From Portulaca oleracea (Eukaryota > Streptophyta > Magnoliopsida > Caryophyllales > Portulacaceae), in assembly GCA_029582165.1 (NCBI GenBank), contig CM055889.1, positions 16,103,341 to 16,167,340 of the forward strand: DNA of 64,000 nucleotides. Reading direction: 5' to 3'. Made by a program: the position numbers and the translations under genes. This document shows, piece by piece, positions 35,702 to 44,907 of the stretch. The notes below the pieces were generated by a model. That model was not told the origin of the DNA, searched no databases, and saw nothing but the letters and a program-made list of their open reading frames with translations. The stretch's first letter is position 1. Every line of letters begins with the position of its first letter.

Positions 35702-36404
35702 GCCAGTGGGTGCAAAGATATAAGAAACACCACAATAAGTCGCAGATCCTCCTCTCCTGTGATTATATTTGGCATGTGAAGAATAGTTCTTTGAGCCTTA
35801 TGATGCCATGAAATGAGGCGGTAAATATTGGGTGGGACATTTCTGGTATCCTTGATATGCTGATCTGTTTTTGTTGGCCCAGAGAGCGACAAGGACAATT
35901 CATGAAATGCAAACAGTTGGGGTGAAACCCAATGTGAAGACATACACTACACTGATACACGGTTGGGCACGGGCCTCTCTCCCAGAGAAAGCACTCAGAT
36001 GCTTTGAAGACATGAAATCAGCCGGTTTAAAACCCGATAAAGCAGTTTACCATTGCCTGATGACATCGTTACTATCAAGAGCAACAGTGGCAGAAGAGTA
36101 CATATGCTCCGGAATTCTGCGCATATCTCGGGAAATGACTGAATCGGGGCTGACAGTTGACATGGGAACTGCAGTACACTGGTCCAGGTGTCTGCGTAAG
36201 ATTGAGAGCTCTGGTGGTGAGCTTACTGAAGCTCTGCAGAAAACGTTCCCACCCGACTGGAATGCATTTAGCAGCCTCCCCTCTTCATCTCAGTCTGATG
36301 CTGATGAGTCTGACTTGGAAGGGGATGATGATGAAGATGACGTTGATGCAGGTTATGAAGGTTTTACAGATAGTGACGACGATGACAATGAGGGGGATGA
36401 TTGA
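26906..36404 (+). CDS. PPR4: PPR4: RRM plus pentatricopeptide-repeat protein, chloroplast rps12 trans-splicing factor
   Basis: Eleven exons with GT-AG introns: 26906-27591, 27740-27917, 29027-29154, 29639-29779, 30719-30805, 31191-31344, 32417-32476, 33379-33807, 34525-34820, 35080-35209, 35883-36404. All phases agree and give 936 residues, close to Arabidopsis PPR4 as I recall it. Residues 1-60 are Ser/Thr-rich and look like a plastid transit peptide. A proline run of 11 (109-119) and an acidic patch (127-139) follow. An RRM spans about 147-223 with RNP2 IFVGNL and RNP1 LGFGFVIY. From residue 289 onward tandem P-class PPR motifs (e.g. VVTYGCLINLY, NEHTYTTIMQGYAALGDTGK) continue to about 840. 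The C-terminus is an acidic Asp/Glu tail. RRM followed by PPRs is the signature of PPR4, which in maize and Arabidopsis binds rps12 intron 1 RNA in chloroplasts. Function here is inferred by orthology. Confidence 0.95.
28224..28431. repeat. Insertion-like segment in PPR4 intron 2
   Basis: An 18-bp direct repeat, ATCCAGTGCCACGCATGT at 28224-28241 and the same with one mismatch at 28414-28431, brackets about 170 bp rich in GGAGGGGAGGG. It looks like an insertion with a long target duplication, or a slippage duplication. It sits wholly in the intron. Confidence 0.45.
35460..35700. repeat. Low-complexity block in PPR4 intron 10
   Basis: Intron 10 (35210-35882) carries a run of about 16 C, then GCGCGCGCG at 35475-35487, and later about 40 T at 35661-35700. 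These are out of character with the rest of the gene and may be assembly-sensitive. The splice sites on either side are intact. Confidence 0.8.
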
Positions 36405-36829
36405 TGAAAGTGGATAGATGGTGATGTAGATTTGTTTTGAGTGTGATAATGGCTGGCTAATTGCTTATGTATTCTGGGTGAAGCAGTCCTGATGCTGATG
36501 CTTTTTTTAGTTATCAGTTAACATCTAAAGCTAACATAGTCACTCTCCCAGCTTGGTTGTTTCAAAGGGTATGTAGTCATGTATGTAGGGGCCAGTGTTG
36601 TATTTATTTTGGCATCCACCTTGTATTTGTTATTCAATGGTGCAAATCAAAAAATTTAAACAAAAAACTTGAATCAGCTTATAAGCTTTCTTTGCCCAAA
36701 TGCATACCCAAGGTCGTGAGTTGCGAATTCTATCTGGTCTTTTTGTTCTGGCTGTTAAGCTAGCTGAAAGGTAAAGCCATGTCTATGACCTGTTATGCTA
36801 CAGCTTGAAGGTTAGAGCCCCTATTCTAG

Positions 36830-37447
36830 CTCCACTGACACGAGAAAAACATACTGATATAGAACTTATAATTGCACCTATCATCTTGGAGGATGGATGT
36901 AAATAGTCAAATAAGCACACCTAAATCCCTATCAATTTCTAAGTTCAAGTGTATTTGCTTCACGAAAACAGTGATATATACGAACATTCCAATTTTATGT
37001 CTTCATCGAATTCTGATTCTAATGTGATATCTTCATCAAATTCTGACACTGTTTGAAGAAAACCAAAGGGAAAATTGTGAGAATTTAATTCTGTGCTCCT
37101 ATTTATACAACTAGATTTGCTAGTCTTTGACCAGTAACAAACTACTAAGGGAGTGTTTGGTAGAACTAGGAACTTTTCTTGGGAAAATTTCCATGAAGTT
37201 TTATGGGAAAAATTTCCTTAGACTTCTAAGGAAATTTTCCCTAGGAAAATAGAGAAAATTGTGGGCCTACCGTGAAAACTTTCCTGTAGTCAACCCGCAT
37301 CCAAACATGGGGAAAATAAGTCAACCCGGGAAAATTGATCATTTCCCTGGGGTTATTGACCAACCAAACGCACCCTAAAATAAAACTATATGCAATTCTA
37401 CTAGGACTTGAAAAAGGAGACTGATTACAACATTGACAAGGACAACA
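36830..37447 (-). repeat. 3' LTR of the old copia element (left limit uncertain)
   Basis: On the minus strand the LTR starts TGTTGTCCTTGTCAATG at 37447, directly after a purine-rich tract (ACATGAGGGGGAG, 37460-37448). It has a TATA-like GTATAAATAGG (plus-strand CCTATTTATAC near 37098). A MITE is inserted in it. The left end is placed near 36830 only by change of texture. Confidence 0.55.
37149..37375. mobile_element. Tourist-like (PIF/Harbinger) MITE, 227 bp
   Basis: Terminal inverted repeats GGGAGTGTTTGGT and ACCAAACGCACCC are flanked by TAA on both sides (37146-37148 and 37376-37378). A 3-bp TAA/TTA duplication with a GTGTTTGGT terminus fits Tourist-like MITEs. The interior has several GGGAAAATTTCC-like words. 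Confidence 0.82.
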
Positions 37448-40400
37448 CTCCCCCTCATGTTGGAGCATGGGGGTTTAATAGTGTCCAACTTGGATTTCAA
37501 ATGGTGAAATTGATCTCGACTAAGTGTCTTAGTAAGAAATGCAGGTTGCTCTTTGATGTGTATCTTGAACCGATTTAGAGACATGTCTACAACCTTCTCC
37601 CAAACAAAGTCACAGTCAATTTCTATATGTTTGGTATGTTCATGATAGACCAAGTTTGTAGCAATATGTGAGGCTACTTGATTATCACAAAAGAGTTTCA
37701 TAAGTTAGGAAGGTTGTCCCAAAGCATAAAGAAAGATATGAGCTAGATCAGTTTACTTGTAGCTACTGCCATAGATTGATATTCTGCTTCTGCTTATGAG
37801 TGAGATACACTAGATTGTTTCTTGGTCTTTTAGGATACAGGAACAATGCTAAGAGTGATGAAGTATCCTGTTAGAGACCTTCTTGTAGTCGGACAAACTC
37901 CCCAATTTGGATTGAAGTAGGCAACTAGATGGAGATTCCTTAGATAAGAGAATACCTTGTCCATAAGTACATAATATATAGTGAAGCACTCTTATTGCAA
38001 CTTCCATATATTCTTCCTTGGGATTTTGCATAAATTGAGAAAGGATGTGGATCGCATATGTGAGATTCTAGTAATGGATCAGTCTCTGCCTACAAGTCTT
38101 CGATAGGGAGTTGGATCTTGTAGGTCTTTTCCTTCAGCGAGAGGGAGCTTGTGATTCTGCCCCATAAGGAATGTTACTTGTTTTGCTCTAGAAGTCCACA
38201 TTCATTCACTATTTCCAAGGGCGTACTTTTGTTGACATAAGAACAAGCCCCATTGTCCACATGCTACTTGAAACCCAAGAAGTACTTCAAAGTCCCTAAG
38301 TCCTTAATGTTGAAACAATTATTGAGATAAGTTTTATTGTTTGGCATTCGTGGCATTGTTAGTAGCTACAATGATATCATCAACGTAGCCAAGAAGGCCT
38401 ATGAAGATTGCTCCTTTTCGATATGTGAAGAGGGAGTAGTCTACATACCATTGTGCAAACCCATATTCGCATAACTTAGATGACATATACGCGAACCATT
38501 GTCGCGGTGCTTGTTTCAATCCATAAAGAGACTTTTTCAGTTTACAAACTTTGCTTGGTTAAGAAACACTATATCCTGGTGGCAACCTCATGTAGACTTC
38601 TTCATCAAGATCTCCATGGAGAAAGGCGTTATGACATCTAATTGATGTAAGTCACATTCTTTTGTTATAGCAACTAACAAGACGCAGCGCATGCTCGTCA
38701 TCTTATCAATGGGTGCAAACGTCTCATTGTAGTTAATCCCTTCTTTTTTAGTATCACCATAGATAACACGTCTAGTCGCACGCCTTGTATAGTTGAATGG
38801 AGCCATCTGCATTATATTTCACTCGATAGACACATTTGCACCCGATTGGTTTCTTTCCATGAGGTTGGTCAACAACTTCCCATGTAGCAGTCTTATGTAA
38901 GGCTTGTACCTCCTCATTCATCACCTCTCCCCACCTGCTATCTTTGACAGCTTTATGAATTTAGGCTCATCCACTTTCATGATGCTTGTCAAATAGTTTT
39001 TACGTGAAGGAGAAAAATTTACACAACTCAGATGATGATGCAAAGGTAGGCTATACCTAAGGACACTTTTTGGTGATGCAAAACATCAAAAACGGGGTGG
39101 TCCTTGACATTTGTAGTGTATCAAATATAACTGGTCGGCTTTGTTAGTGGGCTTTGGTGCTTTCTAGATCTCCAAGTAGCCGATTTAGTGGGGTGGTGAT
39201 GTTAGGAGAACATCACTGAGGCATGACACTATTGGCTGAGTCCATAGCAGCATCAATAGCCTGGTCCACTATTGTACCTTCTGTTTGCTTGGGCCCAGAT
39301 GCACTCCTATGTGGCGACTACTTGTATTGGATGCTTCATAATTTTTCAACCACCTAAAGTAAAACTGGGGGACGATCTCCCCATAAGGCCAAGATAGGTT
39401 CAACTTCCCTTGCTCCATAGTGACTTATTTTTGTGAGTGTCCTTTTTGTTTAGGTCTGTTTGATCCCGATTGTCGATGGGTCAATCGACACATCATCAAA
39501 AGACTTATTTGCACCCCAATTTCGGTCGCTAGAATTTTTGCTTTCTTCCATTGGAATGCAATTGAAAGGAAATATGTCTTCAACAAAATGTATATCTCAA
39601 CTCACGAAAAAGTCACGACTCTCAAGATCATATAGAGTCCATCCTTTTTGGTTATGGGGATATCCAACAAAGAGACATTTACGGAAACGAGAGAAAATTT
39701 TATCAGTGGTCCTACTTCGGGTATAACATAAGCATCTAAACACCCTCATATGATTTTAGTTACGCATGCTTGGTGCCAAAAATTAATTCATAGGGGGATT
39801 TTCATGTTAACACTTTACCTGGAGTTCAATTGATTAGTTGTTGTTTGAAACATTCCCGCCAAAAATCTATTGTTAGATTGGCTTAATGAAAGGCCCAAAT
39901 AACATTCAGGATATGCTTATATTATTTTCTCTCAACTCTACTATTGTGTTGAGGTGTCTCCACACAATTTGTTTGATATAAATCCCTTTTTTGATCATAG
40001 AACTCCATTATAGTTTTGGATTTAAACTCCTATTACTTCTAATAAGCTTGACATTACTCCCAAATTGGTTTTTCATTGACATAATAAAAATTTCCAAGTG
40101 TTTCTCACATTCATTCTTTCAGGAGATTAAATGAACCCAAACACTTCTACTGAAATCATCCACAATAGTAAAAAAATAATATGCACCACACGAGGCAGAA
40201 AAACGATATGGGCCCCAAATAACACCATGAGTAATATCAAATAAGTCTTTCGCTTTATTTTCACTAACAACAAAGGAGTTTCTGGTTTGTTTCGTCCTAA
40301 AACAAATTCACACATATCGACACTATGTATTGTTAAACTAATACCTTGTAAAGAGCCACCTAGAAGTTGTAGTATCTCTTTGGAAGGATGCCCTAGTCTT

Positions 40401-40450
40401 TGGTGTCATAGTCTTTGTGTGTGAATAACATTGATTCTATTGATGTTTTT
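37448..40450 (-). pseudogene. Old Ty1/copia polyprotein, integrase to RNase H
   Basis: Read right to left. A pre-integrase motif LWHQRLGHPS-like segment lies near 40400. An integrase start follows near 40315-40130 (visible frame LGRNKPETPLLLVKIK; the VDDFSR-type catalytic segment appears only after frame changes). The reverse transcriptase start is near 38760 (KKEGINYNETFAPIDKM), with the catalytic GYVDDIIVA near 38380. RNase H is near 37700-37590 ([20 protein letters not shown]). Frames are broken at many points, so no functional polyprotein is possible. The upstream part of the same element continues at 43660-44060, beyond the nested PDS5-bearing element. Confidence 0.88.
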
Positions 40451-40808
40451 CAAGTGTATGTGTGTATTTTGTAAATTTAAAAGACATGGAAAACTAAGTA
40501 TGTAAGATAAGCTAAGGTGACCTAAGGAAGACATTTAATGACTTCACGAGTCTAAAAGGCCTAAATTTGGGTGAAGAATGCTTAGCACAGGAGTGTCGGG
40601 TTATGACATGGGTGCACCAAGCCTCGATAAGATCAAATTGTGTGCAGAGAAGCTTGACACTGGTGTGTCAAGCCTTGACAATTTGACATTTAGTTTCTGC
40701 ACATCTGACACAGGTGTGCCAGGTACCCAAAAAATTGACTTTTGCTTGTTTATCATGTCTTTCCCATGTTTACAAAATATTTTAACACATGTTTCTTATG
40801 TTGATAAG
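40451..40808. other. Sequence between the old copia and the PDS5-bearing element, left arm
   Basis: This block and 43363-43655 do not fit the copia coding order on either side and seem to be an extra layer of insertion. The right arm has a TATA-like CACTATAAATAGG near 43448, so it may be a solo LTR into which the PDS5-bearing element moved. Its ends were not resolved. Repeated words like GGTGTGTCAAGCC/GGTGTGCCAGG occur at 40600-40725. Confidence 0.4.
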
Positions 40809-40813
40809 GGTAG

Positions 40814-41174
40814 TGATAGAAATACATATTAATATATTTAGGAATAATAATATTTAGTAGATTTATGATTTTATTATATTTAGTTTCCTATTCTTGTTAG
40901 GAATATTATAGTTTCCTTGTTTGATTAGGAATATAACTCTAGAATCCTATTTCTAATAGGTTTAGTATTAAGCAGGTTGTTTACCTATAAATAAAGGTTT
41001 TGCTAGCCTTTATGACATACTACATCGAATATTGAATACAATTATTACTGATTTAAGCACAGGGATGTTAATCTTTCTTGAATCCAGCACGTGGATGCTT
41101 AACTCTTTCCTGAGTTCAACACAGGGATGTTGAATTCCTTTCTTTAGCTTTTATTTATTTTCCGTTCTCTATCA
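40814..41174 (+). repeat. 5' LTR of the PDS5-bearing element
   Basis: Ends in TG...CA. Contains TATA-like CCTATAAATAAAGG near 40985 and three copies of a CAGCAC/CAACACAGGGATGTTGAAT-type motif near its 3' end. Confidence 0.93.
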
Positions 41175-41177
41175 AAT

Positions 41178-41189
41178 TGGTATCAGAGC
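41178..41189 (+). promoter_or_regulatory. Primer binding site, initiator tRNA-Met
   Basis: TGGTATCAGAGC three bases after the 5' LTR, typical of Ty1/copia-like elements. It gives the plus-strand orientation of the element. Confidence 0.93.
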
Positions 41190-41813
41190 AAGTTCTTGAT
41201 TCTGAGCCTTCACTTAATTTTTTCTTTTCCTTTTCCGCTGCTATCCAACTTTGAAAAAAAAAACAAAAAAACAAAAAAAATCCCATCTACCCAGAAAAAA
41301 ACCCTAGCCGCTGACCCTCGCCTGAAAACGCCACGCACCACCACCGATCACCGGCCGCCGACCACCAGCCAGGTCTAGCAACTCTCGGGCCACCACGAGC
41401 GTCGCCACCCGCACAGAAAACCCTAAAATCCCCAATTTCGCAAACCCTAATATGCGAAATTCTCAATTCTCAAACTCTAATTCCCCAAATTCGTCCTCAA
41501 TTCGTCCACCCACTTCAAATTGCGTTCACCAATCAACTTCCTACTCAATTTCACCCAAAACCCCTCAATCAATTGCGCTAAACCTGCCTCAGATTGCTTC
41601 CAATTGATCCGGCCTGACTTTGCGAAACCTTAGATCGCGAAAGACAGGCGCCCTGCTGTTCTGTTCTTGCTGTTGTTTTGTTCTTGCTGCTTGATGGTTT
41701 TGCCGTTCCGCTCCTGCTATTTTCACCGGAGTTGATGTCCGTTGTTGTTGTTGTTGCTGCTGCTGGGTTTTATGTACGGTTGATTTCCAGTTTCCTGATT
41801 TATTTTTGTTGCC

Positions 41814-43043
41814 ATGTTATCTCTTAAACCAACTTGGCTACTACAAAAAGAGTTTCCAAGGCAACTGTTAAAAGTTGGAACTCAATTGAGCACTCCCCCA
41901 TCATCTTGTGATGATCTTATCGAGTTATTGGATAAAGTTGGAAGCCTTTTGTCCCAGGTATCTCAGTCCCCTCCAAAATCCACTCAGGATGCTCTCGAAC
42001 CACTACAGAGACTCTTGATTTCAGAAGTGCTCCTTAATCACGCCAATGTTGATGTTAGGGCTGCTCTTTCCTCATGTTTATCTGAGCTTATTCAAATCGT
42101 TGCCCCAGATCCTCCATTTGATGATGACTCTATGAAGAAGGTTTTTATGTTGATCGTGTCATCTTTTCAAAACCAAGAGGATACATCTAGCCTATCATAC
42201 CATAAAAGACTCCATGTGCTTAAGACTATGGCCAAAGTAAGATCTTATCTTGTGATGTTAGATCTTGAATGTGATGCTCTTGTCTTGGATATTTTTCATT
42301 ATTTTCTTGCATCCGTTAGGGACTATCATCCACCTATAATTCTCTCACACATGAAGTCCATTCTTTGTGGTCTTCTTCAAGAAGCTGATGATTTTCTAGT
42401 AGAGTTCCTAGTATCCATGCTATATGGTGCACAGAATGCTAGAGAACCACGGATTGCACAAAGTTTATGCAAGGGTGTGTTGGACAATTGTGCATCGCAT
42501 GTTATACGATTTCCACCATTTGTGAGTGTTCAAATTGAAAATCAAGAACCTCTTGAAGTGCTTGCTAGTCAGTTTATAAGCTTTGAATGTCTTCACATTG
42601 TTGAAATCGAAAGTGGTACCCCAGAGGAGGAGTATCTAGAAGCTATTGTAGTGCATATTGATGTGAATTTTCAGTTTAGTCATCTAAATAAAGATATGGA
42701 GAATTCAACAACAATGGTGGAGTATATTGATTTCTTTCTCCCTGAAGAATGTTTTGCTTGGAAGAAGATACATTCCATCATTCAATTGCTACTTTTTCTG
42801 GAGAAGCTTGCAGCTATGCACTATGTTCTTATGTGTGAAGAAGTGAATCTGCTCTTCCTTTGTTGGATTTTCTTGTTTCTACACTTCTACAAAACCAGAG
42901 GCCGTATTTTTTGCAATTGGGAGATCTATTGCATTGGTTTTCTGGCCGCGTATCTTCATGCAAACTCTTCAGAGGCGAGTTCTTTCAAGCCGGGGAGAAT
43001 GATAGAAATACATATTAATATATTTAGGAATAATAATATTTAG
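41814..43043 (+). CDS. PDS5-like (sister chromatid cohesion) frame inside an LTR retrotransposon
   Basis: A single uninterrupted frame of 409 residues opens at ATG 41814 and runs 44 bases into the 3' LTR. Residues about 15-235 match the N-terminal HEAT-repeat region of plant PDS5 proteins: GTQLSTPPSSCDDLIELLDK near the start, LLNHANVDVRAALSSCLSEL, IVAPDPPFDDDSMKKVF, VRSYLVMLDLECDALV, and LCKGVLDNCASHV at the end. PDS5 binds cohesin in the nucleus and controls sister-chromatid cohesion. Host PDS5 genes are intron-rich, so an intronless block suggests capture from spliced mRNA. Residues after about 235 were not recognised and may be retroelement 3' sequence or another captured piece. The frame lacks the rest of PDS5, including any Tudor-like domain. 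Whether it is translated is unknown; the open frame over 1.2 kb argues against random decay. Confidence 0.8.
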   Translation: MLSLKPTWLLQKEFPRQLLKVGTQLSTPPSSCDDLIELLDKVGSLLSQVSQSPPKSTQDALEPLQRLLISEVLLNHANVDVRAALSSCLSELIQIVAPDPPFDDDSMKKVFMLIVSSFQNQEDTSSLSYHKRLHVLKTMAKVRSYLVMLDLECDALVLDIFHYFLASVRDYHPPIILSHMKSILCGLLQEADDFLVEFLVSMLYGAQNAREPRIAQSLCKGVLDNCASHVIRFPPFVSVQIENQEPLEVLASQFISFECLHIVEIESGTPEEEYLEAIVVHIDVNFQFSHLNKDMENSTTMVEYIDFFLPEECFAWKKIHSIIQLLLFLEKLAAMHYVLMCEEVNLLFLCWIFLFLHFYKTRGRIFCNWEIYCIGFLAAYLHANSSEASSFKPGRMIEIHINIFRNNNI

Positions 43044-43357
43044 TAGATTTATGATTTTATTATATTTAGTTTCCTATTCTTGTTAGGAATATTATAGTTT
43101 CCTAGTTTGATTAGGAGTATACCTCTAGAATCCTATTCTATTAGGTTTAGTATTAAGCAGGTTGTTTACCTATAAATAAGGGGTTTGCTAGCCTATGACA
43201 TACTACATTGAATATTCAATACAATTATTACTGATTTAAGCACAGTGATGCTAATATTTCTTGAATCCAGCATGGGGATGCTGAACTCTTTCCTGAATTC
43301 AACACATGGATGTTGAATTCCTTTCTTTAGCTTTTATTTATTTTCCGTTCCCTATCA
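43000..43357 (+). repeat. 3' LTR of the PDS5-bearing element
   Basis: Matches 40814-41174 with about 16 substitutions and two short deletions counted by eye. Immediately followed by GGTAG, the target duplication. Confidence 0.93.
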
Positions 43358-43362
43358 GGTAG

Positions 43363-43655
43363 TTAGGGTTAGTTGCATATGCTAACTACCTTATCCATAT
43401 TGTTGAGTCATCCTCCTATCAACCTATCCAAAAGTGCATTCCTTGCACTATAAATAGGGGTGTCATATACCTCATTCATGTGGAATTCATTCCTCTTTAA
43501 ACACCCCCTCTTAGGTTGTGATTACAACACTCCTTAAGTTTGGTAAGAGAGTTTGATAAGTTTCCGCCCTATAAGACAAGAGTTGCTTCCTGCAACTATA
43601 TACAGTTGGTATATAAGTTAAAGAAGTGTGGGTATGCCTACGACTATCTTGGTTA
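43363..43655. other. Sequence between the PDS5-bearing element and the old copia, right arm
   Basis: Non-coding, with CACTATAAATAGGGGTG near 43448. Pairs with 40451-40808 as a possible extra nested LTR. No ends resolved. Confidence 0.4.
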
Positions 43656-44110
43656 TCTAAGTAATTCCCATCCTACACCCGATTTTACATCAAAAGATTC
43701 TAATGTTAATTGAAGTTCCTTGTTGAAATAGACCACGTCATGTTGTTTACTCGTACCAATAAACATCCTCATGGTGCGATCCTGTAAGAAACAATAATTT
43801 TCATCATACGTGGCAGTGCAATTTAAGTCCTTACACAATTGATTAATTGAGACAAGGTTATAATGTCGAAAAGGAACAAAAAAGTGTTTGGTGCAACTGT
43901 AATTGGTATGTCAAAGAAATAATCCCTTATTTCTTAGCAAGTGTTTTTGCTCCATTGGACAAATCAACCACTACGAGTCGAATATTTTGGATGCTTCCTA
44001 AGAGACTTCCATCTCCGATCATGTGAATGGAAGTACTACTATCAATAAGCGGTTGTCAATTTACCTGCCAAGGTTTGCCTTTTTTTGAGCCGCCACAACA
44101 GCAAAGTTTT
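43656..44110 (-). pseudogene. Old copia polyprotein, protease and pre-integrase part
   Basis: Minus-strand frame near 43838-43653 reads CKDLNCTATYDENYCFLQDR, the GAG-pre-integrase region. Further upstream, near 44040-43990, IDSSTSIHMIGDGSLLGS is the aspartic protease start (family DSGASxHM; the catalytic Asp is kept). This is the upstream continuation of the copia element at 37448-40450. Gag is missing or unrecognisable beyond about 44110, and no 5' LTR was found. Confidence 0.72.
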
Positions 44111-44700
44111 TCTTGCGATGATCCGTCTATATTCAATACTATCCATATCGACAGAAATTACTGTTACACTAATGACGACACTTATAATGTTGGTTTTGCT
44201 AATACGAGATATAGTGAGATTCATATATAAGTAGGCAACATTATCCGAATAATCTATATTTAAATTGATTTCAATTGACTTGCAAAGAAAAAAGTTAAAT
44301 TGTTGTTGTATTAAATTAGAAAATATTTTTTGAGGATTTAAAGAGATTAGCAGTTCTCTTGCGATTGGTAGAACATTAGCATCTTAAAAGACTCATTTCA
44401 AAGCGATTCAAGCTTTTAGGGGGAGCTTGGGTATCCACCTGATCTATCAAAAATTGGTAGATAGTTGCAAAAGTAAGCTTCTGTCTTTTAGCTTTTTTCG
44501 TATTTCTAAAGTTTAACAGACAAGTCGTCCGGAAAGCATATGCTCTAGCTAGAGTAGCTAAGAGTGGTGCCCTTCCAAATGATTAAGTTTAATTCCGTAA
44601 CATGTTCTCTTTGCCAAAAAAAAAAAAAAAAAAGCAGATCTCTTGCTCATAATTTTTTATTGTGTTAGCTGAAATTAAGGTTTTACCCAATTAATTAATA
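44111..44700. other. Spacer upstream of RPS17
   Basis: No gene seen. Contains an A run near 44617-44633. Sequence around 44390-44630 has no recognised feature. Confidence 0.4.
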
Positions 44701-44740
44701 ATAAAAGAAAGGAAAAATAAGTGCAATGGACATGGGCAGA

Positions 44741-44907
44741 TGGGCTTGAGCGTTGGACCTTGAAGTGTGGATTGGACCACCATGTCCATTAAAAGCCCAG
44801 AATGATGACGTTCTCATCCAGATGGCAAAATCAGAGTTAAGGATCAGGGTTAGGATCCATGGACCCTGGAACACAAGAAAAGGCACAGGCCCTTTCCAAA
44901 ACCCTAA
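44741..44907 (+). promoter_or_regulatory. RPS17 promoter motifs: site II elements and telo-box
   Basis: TGGGCT at 44741-44746 and its complement AGCCCA at 44794-44799 are site II-type elements. AAACCCTAA at 44899-44907 is a telo-box. Site II plus telo-box is the usual pairing in promoters of plant ribosomal protein genes, linked to TCP factors and growth-related expression. Confidence 0.65.

Larger units (their letters stand above)
40814..43357 (+). mobile_element. LTR retrotransposon carrying a PDS5-like gene, 2544 bp
   Basis: LTRs at 40814-41174 and 43000-43357 start TGATAGAAATAC and end CTATCA. An exact 5-bp direct repeat GGTAG flanks the element (40809-40813 and 43358-43362). TGGTATCAGAGC at 41178-41189 is the tRNA-Met primer binding site and AAGCCGGGGAGAA (42987-42999) is the polypurine tract. 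The 1825-bp interior has no gag, protease, integrase, reverse transcriptase or RNase H motif that I can find. It carries a leader followed by a long open frame, the first half of which matches plant PDS5. By eye the LTRs differ at about 16 positions plus two small indels (roughly 4-5 percent), so the insertion is older than the gag-only copia at 7.5-10.3 kb. It is nested in an older copia element of opposite orientation. Confidence 0.93.
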
